64,000 bases of DNA from Owenia fusiformis. Lineage: Eukaryota > Annelida > Polychaeta > Sabellida > Oweniidae. Below the pieces are notes generated by a model. The model did not search any database. It was not told the origin of the DNA and saw only the letters and a program-made list of their open reading frames with translations. Below are positions 1-10,159 of this stretch, piece by piece; position 1 is the stretch's first letter; each line of letters begins with the position of its first letter. Both the position numbers and the translations under genes were made by a program. Location: positions 7,399,555 to 7,463,554 of the forward strand of contig CAIIXF020000002.1 of assembly GCA_903813345.2 (NCBI GenBank), in the 5' to 3' direction.

Positions 1-430
1 TAGGGGATTAGAAGAGTTTATTTTATATTTAGGTATGCAAGCTACGTATATCAATATTAGGCCTTCATTCATGTACTCGTGTGCATGTAATCAGCATGCC
101 CTTCAATATTATGTAAACCAGGCTATTCAAGTACTGTATAATGTACACTATTTATGTGTGTACTACATACAATACAATTCCCTGGGAAACAAAACACAAA
201 TACTTTTTATATGTTCAAAATGAGCCATTTGATTGATGCAAACACTAAATAGCTTCATAAATAACATCTACAAAGTATATCTAATAGTAATTTTCAATTT
301 CAATGGTGAAACTTCCCTGGTTACTTTTATATGGGAAATCATCACGAGACGAAGATCGTTCGCCTTCCTGGCTTACCTCTGAATCGTGTACCCGGTGATC
401 TCTTTATATAGTTTAGCGAGAGCGGTGCGC
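1..430. other. AT-rich sequence, no gene seen
   Basis: I see no coding frame, RNA gene or obvious repeat. The short open frame near the start has no recognisable motif and the composition of non-coding AT-rich DNA. The window begins inside whatever unit this belongs to. Confidence 0.5.
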
Positions 431-470
431 CTGCGCAGTTTTAAACTTTGGCGCACACTTTAAGAAGAAC

Positions 471-2074
471 TTCTGAGAACATGTGGATGATTTTGAAAAA
501 AAATTTAGTCAATTTGAAGCAAGTTGAAAAAAGACCTTTTGACCTTGAGAAGGTTATTGAAGGTCAAAGGTCAAATCTAAAGTCAGATTTGAACTTCTGA
601 GAACTTGTAAAGTCAAATTTGAACTTCTGAAAAGATGTAGATGATTTTGAAAAAAAATTGGTCAATTTGAAGCAAGTTGAAAACAGACCTTTTTGACCAT
701 TTTTGACCTTGAGAAGGTCATTAAAGGTCAAATGTCAAATCTAAAGTCAGATTTGAATTTCTGAGAACATGTAGATGATTTTGAAAAAAAATTAGTCAAT
801 TTGAAGCAAGCAAAAAGACCTTTTTGACATTTTTTGACCTTGAGAAGGTCGAATGTCAAATCTAAAGTCAAATCTAAAGTCATATTTTAATTTCTGAGAA
901 CATGTAGATGATTTTGAAAAAAAAATTAGTCAATTTGAAGCAAGATGAAAAAATACCTTTTTTGACCTTTTTGACTTTGAGAAGGTCATTGAAGGTCAGA
1001 TGTCAAATCTTAAGTCAAATCTAAAGTCAGATTTGAATTTCTGAGAACACGTAGATGATTTTGAAAAAATTTTTAGTCAATTTGAAGCCAATGTTTTGAC
1101 ATTGAGAAGGTCATTGAAGGTCAAATGTTAAATCTAAAGTCAGATTTAAATTTCTGAGAACATGTAGATGAATTTGAAAAAAAAATTTAGTCAATTTGAA
1201 GCAAGTTGAAAAAAGACCTTTTTGACCTTTTTTGACTTTGAAAAGGTCATTGAAGGTCAAATGTCAAATCTTAAGTCAAATCTAAAGTCAGATTTGAATT
1301 TCTGAGAACACGTAGATGATTTTGCAAATTTTTTTAGTCAATTTGAAGCAAGTTGAAAACAGACCTTTTTGACCTTTTTTAACCTTGAGAAGGTCATTGA
1401 AGGTCAAATGTCAAATCTTAAGTCAGATTTGAATTTCTGAGAACACGTAGATGATTTTAAAAAAAATTTTAGACAATTTGAAGCAAGTTGAAAACAGACC
1501 TTTTTGACCTTTTTTACCTTGAGAAGGTCATTGAAGGTCAAATATCAAATCTAAACTCAGATTTGAAGGTCAAATGTCAAGTCTAAAGTCAGATTTGAAT
1601 TTCTGAGATAACGTAGATGATTTTGAAAAAATTTTTTAATCAATTAGAAACAAGTTGAAAACAGACCTTTTTTACCTTTTTGACCTTGAGAAGGTCATTG
1701 AAGGTCAAATGTCAAATCTTAAGTCAGATTTGAATTTCTGAGAACACGTAGATGATTTTGAAAAAAAAATTCAGTCAATTTGAAGCAAGTTGAAAACAGA
1801 CCTTTTTGACCTTTTTGACCTTGAGAAGGTCATTGAAGGTCAAATGTCAAATCTAGAGTCAGATTTGAAGGTCAAATGTCAAATCTAAAGTCAGATTTGA
1901 ATTTCTGAGAACATGTAGATGATTTTGAAAAAAAATAGTCAATGTGAAGCAAGTTGAAAAAAGACCTTTTTGACCTTGAGAAGGTCATTGAAGGTCAAAT
2001 GTCAAATCTAAAGTCAGATTTGAACTTCTGAGAAGATGTGGATGATTTAGAAAAAAATTTAAGTCAGTCTAAAC
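471..2074. repeat. Satellite of about 12 units, 110-167 bp each
   Basis: The landmark GTAGATGATTTTGAAAA recurs about twelve times, near 483, 638, 771, 902, 1051, 1161, 1311, 1448, 1615, 1748, 1915 and 2039, giving steps of 110 to 167 bp. Each unit carries GTCAATTTGAAGCAAGTTGA, an imperfect inverted repeat TGACCTTGAGAAGGTCA, one or more AGGTCA half-sites and TCAAATCTAAAGTCAGATTT. Length differences come mostly from an extra GGTCAAATGTCAAATCTAAA sub-repeat. No frame stays open, so the array is non-coding. Divergence between units is modest, which suggests an array that is old but still partly homogenised. Confidence 0.93.
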
Positions 2075-2084
2075 AGTATTTGTT

Positions 2085-2666
2085 AAGTTATAGGAAGTTT
2101 TAAGAAATTGACGCCAACCGCCGTCGCAAAAAAGGGAGACCATAACAAAATGTCACCACTTTTTGGTGGTGACATAATAAACCAATGACACTTAGTAGAA
2201 CGAAAGAACATTGACCAAGATTTTAACCCAATTTATTCTGATTTACTTTTCACAATTGAGTGTAGGCAACCAGTGGGACATTTGTAAGTATAACTCACTC
2301 AATGAGTTAATTAATTTGATCTATATTCATTTCAAAACGCTAGCCTTTAATGCACATTGCGCAAGGCATTGACATTATGTAACTTTTAAATGCAGTATAA
2401 TTGAGAATTAAATGTATAATGAACTGAAATTGTATAAGGTTTAATTAATTGTGCCAAATATGATTTTAAACCCATACTGAATGACTGAGTTATTAACAAA
2501 CATTTTTTGGTTACCTTTATTGGCTCGCCCTGTATCTTCGCCTCTTACATCGTTTCATCTAATTGTGTATCGTTTCAATTTATATTCTTAACATTTACAG
2601 AAATGAATCACAAACACCCGTATTTTGATTAGAAAATAAGAATAGAAAAACTGATAAAATGTGATT
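2085..2666. other. Unique AT-rich spacer
   Basis: No open frame, RNA gene or internal repeat is recognisable. A short palindrome (TCACCACTTTTTGGTGGTGA near 2154) stands out but has no family I can name. Confidence 0.45.
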
Positions 2667-3088
2667 AGTACAAAACATGGCACTAAGCTATGGCATACTC
2701 TATGGCACCCCTGTGTCATTGGCTCTTGAATACTAATTCAGATTTATTTCGATTATTTTTGTTCTTGATCCTCTTACTAATGTTTTGTTTTTGGCAAAGA
2801 GAGAATGGGTCCTTGAGTACGTACTACATACGTCTGTAACTTGATTCAGATTTACAAATGTTCATACATGGCAAACTATGCCAAGAAAGATAATATAACT
2901 TTAGTAAGAGGCTCAAGAACAATGTTTGGAAGGGTAGACATTTGTAAGGGTAATCATAATCTACATAAATATGCAAGAATTTGACTCGAAATAGTGTTTT
3001 AGTACCTACAGTATGGCATAGGGGGTGCCGTAGCCTATGCCATAGGGTGTACCTGTGCCATGACACTGTGCCATGTTTTGTACTAAAC
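2667..3088. repeat. Imperfect foldback (inverted-repeat) element
   Basis: The left end TTAGTACAAAACATGGCAC is mirrored by GTGCCATGTTTTGTACTAA at the right end. Further in, GTTCTTGATCCTCTTACTAA near 2759 pairs with TTAGTAAGAGGCTCAAGAAC near 2903, so most of the roughly 420 bp could fold on itself. Both arms contain repeats of ATGGCA and GCCATA. There is no coding capacity. This fits a non-autonomous foldback or MITE-type element; the superfamily is unresolved because I cannot define a target-site duplication. Confidence 0.7.
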
Positions 3089-3949
3089 CATTTTGAATGG
3101 AATTTATAATTAGCAATTCTACCTCACCATATTTATATAATCATATGGAATAAGCCTGGAGTAATAAAAACCTCGCTATATCCCAACCAAATGAAAGTGT
3201 AATGAAGTTTGCCAGATTCTTGAATTTATACACCCCTCTTTTGGGATTGGGTTACATAAAGGGTATAATGTCAAGGCAATGTGAAGAGCTGGAGAAAAAA
3301 AATACATTCAAACATCAGCCATTACTCAAATTACTATGAGCATGACGTTTATCAGCATGTATCCTTCAAACGTTTTCTTATACCTTCTATATACATGCTG
3401 TTGGACATAATACTACTCAAGTGTTTGCAAGTCACAATGCCATATAATCCTGTATGAATAAACTGCATTCAGTAGCTGACACTATGAGTACAAAACATGA
3501 GTTCCAAATATAACACCAGATATTATGACACTGTGTTGCCATCTATTTGTGTTGAGTATATTATAAACATCACATAGCAATTATTTCAGTATTTCTTGGA
3601 GAGAGAGACCAAAATTCTTTAAAAAACTAGGAATTCAATCCAATTTTCCTATATATGAGATTACTGATAACTAATGTTGCAATCTAATTTTGCACAGAAA
3701 CTTTGAAAATGAAGGTCCTCTTTTTCAACATAAGGTCAACATTATTGAAAAAGTGAGGAGATGGATTACTAATCCATGGCTAATATCATTATTTAATTGA
3801 GATTTTTATTTTTTTCATGCACTTTTGTTGAAGTCAAGATATTGTTTTAATATAAAATGTTCATTGTATGGTCGGGAAATACCCATGACCAAAAATACAG
3901 CTGTCCAAAATATCTTGCCATCTTAATACTAGTCCTTTATTATAATGTC
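3089..3949. other. AT-rich spacer, no feature seen
   Basis: I see no coding frame and no clear repeat. The right edge grades into the decayed transposon remnant that follows, so part of this stretch may be its unrecognised terminus. Confidence 0.4.
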
Positions 3950-4475
3950 TGTCAACCAGCGTCCATAATATAAATAATGTCATTTTCATTTTAAAACAGA
4001 TTTTCCACAACCTTCAAAACGAAGTTTTATTGTCAACTATATTTAAATAAACAGACGTTCAATATGTCCACCATTTTGATAAATTGTATCCCTCAATTTT
4101 GACCTAAACTGGACAATAGCATCACTGATATGCTTTTGACACAATAAATTTCACTTCTCAATAATTCTGTCCTTCAGGGACTGAATAGATCTAAAGGATT
4201 TACGATACACTAATTCTGTTAGTTCTCCTCATACGTGATTGTCGCAGATGTCAGGTCATCGGCTGATCTGGAGAGGCAGTGATTAACGGGTGTTGAAACT
4301 CGGCCAATTTTCTTTCGACCATTTGACACTTCTGTGGGATATATTGCTTGGAGCCCCATCTTGTTGGAAAACATTGTGTTCCGAAAATGAACTCATATCA
4401 GGATAATCCGAAAACAACATAATTGAATTATCCGATATCAATGTCTGCGACGACCACATATTGGAGAACTAATAT
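3950..4475 (-). pseudogene. Decayed DDE transposase remnant (Tc1/mariner-like, family F)
   Basis: Reading the minus strand from about 4460 down to 4060 gives broken frames that contain VFQQDGAPSN, the block around the second catalytic aspartate of Tc1/mariner-type transposases (usual form QQDGAPxH). Further down come the tail-like phrases LKDRIIEK and HISDAIVQFRSKLRDTIYQNGG, typical of the C-terminus of this transposase group. Stops and frame changes interrupt it, for example within the SPD block, so no protein can be made. The edge near 3953 (CAACCAGCGTCCATAATATA) matches, in opposite orientation, the sequence around 9991-10016, which follows a second C-terminal fragment with a similar tail. 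The two are copies of one family. N-terminal DNA-binding parts are not recognisable. Confidence 0.75.
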
Positions 4476-5339
4476 AATTGGTTTATCATGAACCCCTTAC
4501 ATTTACTCAGTTCCTTATTCACTGGCATGTAGCGATTATAGCGATACTGGATTACTTTACTGAATTGTGTCGAAGTTAGACGTGTGGTGCGGAAGTTAAT
4601 ATACAGATGACCATCATGTCAATGTTATATTGTTTGTAGGCAAATTGAGATTAGGCCATTGGAGTATTTGTTTCACGCATACATAAAGCATACATAAAGC
4701 ATAGCGCATTCACATTTATCATTTAACCAATTTAACTCAAACATATGACCTTGTACACCGACCACCTCTTGAAATCAATGCAGGCCGATTTCAACGAATG
4801 CAAACGGTGATATATAAAAGAAACATAATCAAGCATGACCACGTCCCAACTTCTTTTGTTTTCTTTACAACTAAGCTATGACTGCAGTCTATTCAGTGTT
4901 GCGTATCGAACCTTGTTTATTATAAAAAATAGTGCAACAACAAGCAGAATTCACACATTTACCTTATACTTATTCTCAACTGAAGACATTGAATTTATCT
5001 CTTAGGTTTTACATTACAAATATCTTAACATGCAGCATACGAAAATAGAGGCTTAGGCCCAACTTTGTATGGATTTTATGAGAATAATCTGATTTTAGAG
5101 AAATGAAAAGAAAAATGTCCACACCCTACACAAAAGATTCATGGTTCCCCGGGAATACGTATGTGTTGCTTGTATATTATAATCGTATTCCAGTTCCAGA
5201 AAGAAGTACATATCATGCTAAACTATATATATATATATATTTATCGTCCCTTATCCTTTGACAAGTAGGTTAGAGAATAAAAATAAAAAATGTAAAAAAT
5301 TCAAAAAAGGAAATAAGATTAATTATTTAGAAAACTATT
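4476..5339. other. AT-rich spacer with an (AT)n run
   Basis: No gene is seen. A short (AT)n microsatellite lies near 5226-5241. The part next to the preceding remnant may be unrecognised transposon sequence. Confidence 0.4.
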
Positions 5340-5580
5340 TGGTATATGATAAAGCAGATATGTGCGGTCGGTTTGGATATGGGGTTTATCCCTCGTGAGA
5401 TATGCACGTTTATTCCATGATGGTGAAATTCCCTGCAATCTGATTGGTGCACGTGACTTAAATGTATCCTGTATTTACACGCACATTCCACTAAGCGTTG
5501 GATACAGAGTGAAAATGACGTCAGCGTTGGGATACGGTCTAGTATGCCAACGCCCCAGATTTCCATCCAGGATATGACGA
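5340..5580. repeat. Copy of the TATCCCTCGTGAGATATGC hairpin repeat family
   Basis: The run from about 5345 (TGCGGTCGGTTTGGATAT then GGGGTTTATCCCTCGTGAGA) matches the repeats near 8286 and 26277. The rest contains GCGTTGGATACAG and GCGTTGGGATACGG in tandem. The overlapping open frames on both strands are a consequence of the imperfect dyad symmetry and have no protein motif. It appears to be a truncated member of the family. Confidence 0.6.
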
Positions 5581-6140
5581 TTACTGAAAAAAATCAATGG
5601 TGATCAGTTAACACCAACGCATGCTAATATTTGCATTTTGCTAGAAATATCTGATTTGAATATCAGGAAATGACACGGTGATCATCACAATTTATAATTT
5701 TAGGATAAAATATTTTAAAATCCAATATGGCAGACGAAAGTCGAAAAAACGTTTCGCTTCCAGCTGATGAAATTGAAGAAAAAACAACAAGGCCATAAAG
5801 ATTTTGAAGGAATATCGATGTAAAATATCTCTGAGGTGAGAAATTTGATCTGTTTCTCTAGTCAAGTGAACTCGACTTAATGTTGTTGTTTCACGTTCTT
5901 TTTGATGATTTGGATATTTGTTATTTTATTTTTGTTTTCAACATTTGCGTCGAGGATATTAGGTTCAGTATATTGCGGTAAACGCTTTTCTGCCCTCTAT
6001 GGCCAACCAAAGTTACACAGATAAGATAATAGATACAATGCTTCGACTAGAATGTATTAACTCTTACCTTAAACACAGGAAACACTTGATAATTGAAGAA
6101 ATGTAATCATTTTCGTATATGTTTGAAACTATTTCCAATA

Positions 6141-6178
6141 TGGCTCTCAAGGTCACTCAAGGTCACTCAAGGTCACTG
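6141..6178. repeat. Three 10-bp tandem repeats with AGGTCA direct repeats
   Basis: CTCAAGGTCA is repeated three times in phase, placing AGGTCA at 6150, 6160 and 6170 with 4-bp spacers. This is the spacing called DR4 for nuclear receptor response elements. It may be chance in a genome where AGGTCA-bearing repeats are common; there is no adjacent gene in the window to regulate. Confidence 0.6.
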
Positions 6179-6983
6179 AATACATTCTAAATGTGAAACC
6201 ATGCAACCAAAACGAAATCGTAATTATTTATTACCAACATATCTGTTTTCGGTTTCTTCACCCTCCTTGGTGTCTGAGAAGGCGATTCAATTGCCATAAG
6301 ACGCCTCCCTCCCCCTGTACAACTCACTTTTCTCATATTTGAGACGATTTGAGACGATGATAAACTTTTTCGAGTTGAAATCTCGATCTCAATATGGCTG
6401 CCGTTATTTATTGTAATTTCGTTTTTCGTTTCACCTAGACTTTTACTTTTACACAATCATTACCCAGAATGCATCTACACATGGAGAAAAAAAAATTCCA
6501 GAAAAATTCTTATACTTCCTCAATTATCAAGCGTTTGACGTGTGTATGGTAAGATTAAATACATTATCGATGAAGAGCATATTCTAATACATAATTTGTG
6601 TGATTTCGGTTGCCTAAACAGGCCAGGAAAGCATTTCCCTCAATTTAGAACCGGCAAGTGTGTACGACCCTAGTATGCAAGAAAATAACAATAAATAAAT
6701 ATCCAAATTATCAAAAGATAATGACAAATAAAGCATACGATGGTCGGATTTATATGACTATGTTTCTCCGGCCCCAAGCCAAGGGACTTGATTTAGGCGA
6801 GTTCTATATGGGTAATCATGGAATAAAAACGTTATTCAATGATTTCTCGTGAACTACAGAAAATATTCTTCCCTTGAACTCTGCTAGCGCATCGTGCAAT
6901 ACAACCTTCTCGGGAAAAGAATATTTTCTGTATTTCACTCGAACCATTGAATAACTTATACTACATTCGGTATGGTCCATCAG

Positions 6984-7585
6984 GTAGATATAGAGGATAT
7001 CCTATGATTTATGAGTGATAATGATTTTTATCCACGAATGGATATGATATCTGCACGAGCGAGCGTAGCGAGAGAGTGTGCAGATTTCAATAACCATGAG
7101 TGGATAAAAATCATATCACGAGTAAATCATAGGATGTCCTTTTTATTCCATAGTTAAAGTCATCATCAGAATCTTCGGAAATTGAGTCATTTAATTCGAA
7201 TTTTCCAAACGATCCGGCGATGTTGACACTTAGCCTCGTTTTGAGTCTGAAGTAGCAAAAATCCATAAACCATCGCATACGACGTCGTATGTCATGGCTA
7301 AAAAACCGTATGCTATGGTTAAGTGAAAATTTGTCAAAAATATCATATTTTACCACTGATTACAAAAATACCGTTTTTATTTTCACATGTTATCCTATGT
7401 ATATCATGCTCGTGATATGATATGATATGATATATATTTACTCGTGATATGATTTTAATCCAGTCATGGATATTAATATCTCCACTCTCTCGCTACGCTC
7501 GCTCGTGCAGATATCATATCCATTCATGAATAAAAATCATATCACTCATAAATCATAGGATGTCCTCTAGTTATTCCATAATACT
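6984..7585. repeat. Foldback element with GAGCGAGCGTAGCGAG core
   Basis: A left arm (ATCCTATGATTTATGAGTGA then CGAATGGATATGATATCTGC) is mirrored by the right arm ending at about 7580. Each arm carries the sequence ACGAGCGAGCGTAGCGAGAG or its complement. A second internal arm pair (7090-7150 and 7430-7470) also matches. Between the arms sits a perfect 16-bp palindrome, CATACGACGTCGTATG (about 7275-7290). Both ends lie next to TATGGAATAA-like flanks. No coding capacity; a roughly 600-bp non-autonomous foldback element of unknown class. Confidence 0.75.
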
Positions 7586-7861
7586 ACTTTTTCCCAGGGA
7601 AATATGAAGGAATTAAAATCGTATTGAATCGTATTACATGAAAAATCGTATTGTCCCCGGGAAAAATCGTATTGGAGCGTATTAGATGAAAAAGTCGTAT
7701 TGTCCCCGTGAAAAATCGTTTTGGAGCGTATTGACCTATTTTTGGGTTTCCTGGTTATTTTATTTATTTATTTTATTTTTCAAACAATGTGCAATTATTA
7801 ATATAACGTTTGCATTATCCAAATGTAACATTCTAGATGGAATAAATAGGTTATTTCTGGT

Positions 7862-8017
7862 CAGGATTGAATATGGGTTTTATTCCTCGGAAAATATGAT
7901 ATTGACCTTGGGCAATATGATATTGACACTCGGTTGCTGCGCTCCCTCGGTCAATATTATATTACCCTTCAGTCAATATCATATTGTCCCTCGGAATAAA
8001 ACCCATATTCAATCCCT
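7862..8017. repeat. Hairpin repeat, arms about 35 bp
   Basis: GGATTGAATATGGGTTTTAT near 7864 is the inverse of ATAAAACCCATATTCAATCC near 7996. The loop side is filled with repeats of CAATATGATATTG. The sequence could form a long stem. An open frame crosses it, but its codons simply reflect the repeats. It sits directly beside the MITE that follows and is related to the GATATGGGTTTATCCCTCG hairpins. Confidence 0.75.
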
Positions 8018-8042
8018 CCCAGTAAATAACCTATATTTATCA

Positions 8043-8273
8043 TATGCCAAGTAGAGTTTTAGGGAGATAAGTTGGTAAGATATATCCCGTATCCTGATAT
8101 CCAGAACCTCCATATCTCCCGCCATATCTTCCGCTTCGGTGCATATCTTCCCGCTCCCGGTGCATATCTTCCCGCTTTCGGTAATGCAATAAAATGATTT
8201 TGCATATAAATGATTTGTTTATTTTTACACCTTGTACAATTGAAATATGCCCTTGAAAACTCTACTTGGTATA
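8043..8273. mobile_element. MITE with TATGCCAAGTAGAGTTTT inverted ends (copy 1)
   Basis: The 18-base ends TATGCCAAGTAGAGTTTT and AAAACTCTACTTGGTATA are inverted repeats with one mismatch. The interior contains three tandem variants of CATATCTTCCCGCTnCCGGTG. A second copy lies at 25551-26263, where the same interior is interrupted by another element, which confirms that this is a discrete mobile unit. It has no coding capacity and would need a transposase supplied in trans. The superfamily is unknown because the target duplication is not clear. Confidence 0.8.
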
Positions 8274-8285
8274 GGATAAAGAAGT

Positions 8286-8640
8286 TATGTACGGTCAGTT
8301 TAGATATGGGATTCATCCCTCGTGAGATATGCACATCTACATTCGGTCCCTACGGTCCCTTAGGTAAATATGCATATCTCCATCTTTATAAACCCCATAT
8401 CCAAAACCTCCTTGTACATAACCCTTATGTATTCCATACCTGATGAGGTTTCAGGGGCATATCAACCGGGAATATATTCCATATCAGACAAATAGTTTTC
8501 GTATGTCCCTTGGGATATACAATACATATTCCCTTGGTCCCTCGGGAAGATATATTGTATATCCCTCGGGATATTCCCTGTATCCAAAACCTCCCAGTGC
8601 ATAACCCCTATATATTGTCCAAGGGATAATCCCAATAATA
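8286..8640. repeat. Two adjacent hairpin repeats
   Basis: The first (8286-8440) has GTTATGTACGGTCAGTTTAG and GATATGGGATTC on the left, mirrored by CCCCATATCC and GTACATAACCCTTA on the right, around GTCCCTACGGTCCC. The second (about 8465-8640) has ATATTCCATATC and many GGGATAT/ATATCCC repeats around TCCCTTGGTCCCTCGGGA. The first recurs at 26277-26433. Both can form long imperfect stems. They contain no gene. Confidence 0.7.
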
Positions 8641-8927
8641 TGTTTATCCCATACCAATCTTGGTCATCTGGTTCACATTGTTAAATCGTGGAAATATTTA
8701 AGAATATTCATGTCCAGTTTTGTTTTCTTTGCCGTGGGCTGATTTTCATGTTCTCTCAAATATTCCCATATTTATTTTCTCGAATTTTTTATTGATTAAG
8801 TGGATGCTCCTTTCCTTTTTTAACCATCAAACAGACCCCGATTGTCTGTGTTTTCTCCATTGCCGTTTACAGTCATTCCGCGAACGTTACAAATTATGAA
8901 CAAATATGCGAGCGGCGATTATGACGT

Positions 8928-8956
8928 AGCGGGCAGATATACTATATCTGCCCGCT
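8928..8956. repeat. Perfect palindrome, 14-bp arms with 1-base centre
   Basis: AGCGGGCAGATATA is followed by a single C and then its exact reverse complement. The GC-rich outer part is unlike the AT-rich surroundings. It is followed by GGAGCGGGACGT, so the outer arm is partly repeated again. Possible roles are a hairpin end of a mobile element or a cruciform; neither is shown. Confidence 0.85.
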
Positions 8957-9074
8957 CGGAGCGGGACGTAAAGCTTTATCCCATGGTTGCAATGATATAG
9001 ATTGAATATCACATGATGATATATTTGATATGTGGATCAAGATATCATATTTTAGCAAACAATTTACAAACCAT

Positions 9075-9155
9075 CGAATATCACTTTTAAACTATCGAAT
9101 ATCACGTCTTAAAAAGTGATATTCGATGGTTTGAAAAGTGATATTTGATGGTTTC
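9075..9155. repeat. Inverted ATCGAATATCAC repeats
   Basis: CCATCGAATATCACTTTTAA and a second ATCGAATATCACGTCTTAAA on the left are mirrored by AAAGTGATATTCGATGG and AAGTGATATTTGATGG on the right, all within 80 bp. The block can form a stem-loop. No gene is associated. Confidence 0.7.
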
Positions 9156-9766
9156 GAATTTTTTCAAAAAATGAATTTTGAATATTTGATGACGTAAATC
9201 AAGATAATTTCTCCTCGCATCTTGTCTATTCCACAGGCAGGTTTGGGGAAAAGTGTACATAAAAATCTCCATGTTCAATTGATGTATGATCAATATACGA
9301 ATTGAATGTATTCTCGTGTGCATTACAATATCCACATTGAAACATTTTTGGCCTGCAATGGACGTATAATGAATTAGAAAATGAGACCCTGTTATCATTC
9401 AAATGTAAAGTCATGGTATTGGGTTGCAAGTTAATATCAGATCCAATGCAAATTAATCATTTAATATCAGATGCGCGATCAGTCCAATAATGTAATTTCA
9501 GGTCGATATCTAGCAGTTGTTCTAACGACACGGTATTACTAGGCTATCATATTATAAATATACACACATATAAATAAATCAAACTGGTACACGATATAAG
9601 CACGACTGCTCTTTCAATTGAGTATAAATGTTGAAAAACTTACCCGGAAACCAACACATACACGTTTAGACGATGCTATTTTCAGTTCAGTGTAAGAGTA
9701 AATGCCCGGATATCGAAGCTTTTTCGTGTAAAGTTTTAACCAAGCATGTAAAATCGGGTTATATTG

Positions 9767-10159
9767 CGTGTAGAATTTAGCGATATCAGGGCCGCTACAT
9801 GCCAGTGCTTATTAAGAAAAAATTGTTCAGAAGTGAAATCATATCAAAAACATATCAATGATGCTATTGACCTGTTTATACCAAGATTGAGGGCTACATT
9901 TGATCAAAATGATGGGCACATTGAATATCTGTTTTTTGTTAATAAAATTGACAAGAAACAAGTTTTGGAGAACCCATTTTGAAAAATGTCATCATTTATA
10001 TTATGGACGCCGGTTGATAACCATTATAATTAATGTGAACTTATGATAAGATAAGATAAGTAAATTCCCTATCCACTGGTATATAATTTGACATGTTTTC
10101 ATCAAGAAAATCAGCATTCATTTTTGGAATACGAATGTCCAATTTTTTGGACCACCCTG
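9767..10159 (+). pseudogene. C-terminal fragment of a Tc1/mariner-like transposase with its terminal repeat (family F)
   Basis: The plus-strand frame from 9767 to 9982 contains HINDAIDLFIPRLRATFDQN followed by DGHIEY, the tail typical of a large group of DDE transposases (helical end plus NxGHxE). The fragment lacks all three catalytic residues. Downstream, the stretch 9991-10016 (TTATATTATGGACGCCGGTT) matches the outer flank of the remnant at 3950-4475, and the sequence ends in TTTTTTGGACCACCCTG followed by TGTA, which looks like a terminal inverted repeat of the CAGGGTGGTCC type. No matching left end is seen upstream, so the copy is 5'-truncated. Confidence 0.7.

Noticed and set aside
471-2074. 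CRISPR-like array
   Set aside because: Repeat units are over 100 bp with no unique spacers, and the genome is eukaryotic.
8445-8465. CTGATGAGG as a hammerhead ribozyme core
   Set aside because: The required GAAAC segment and stem II are absent.
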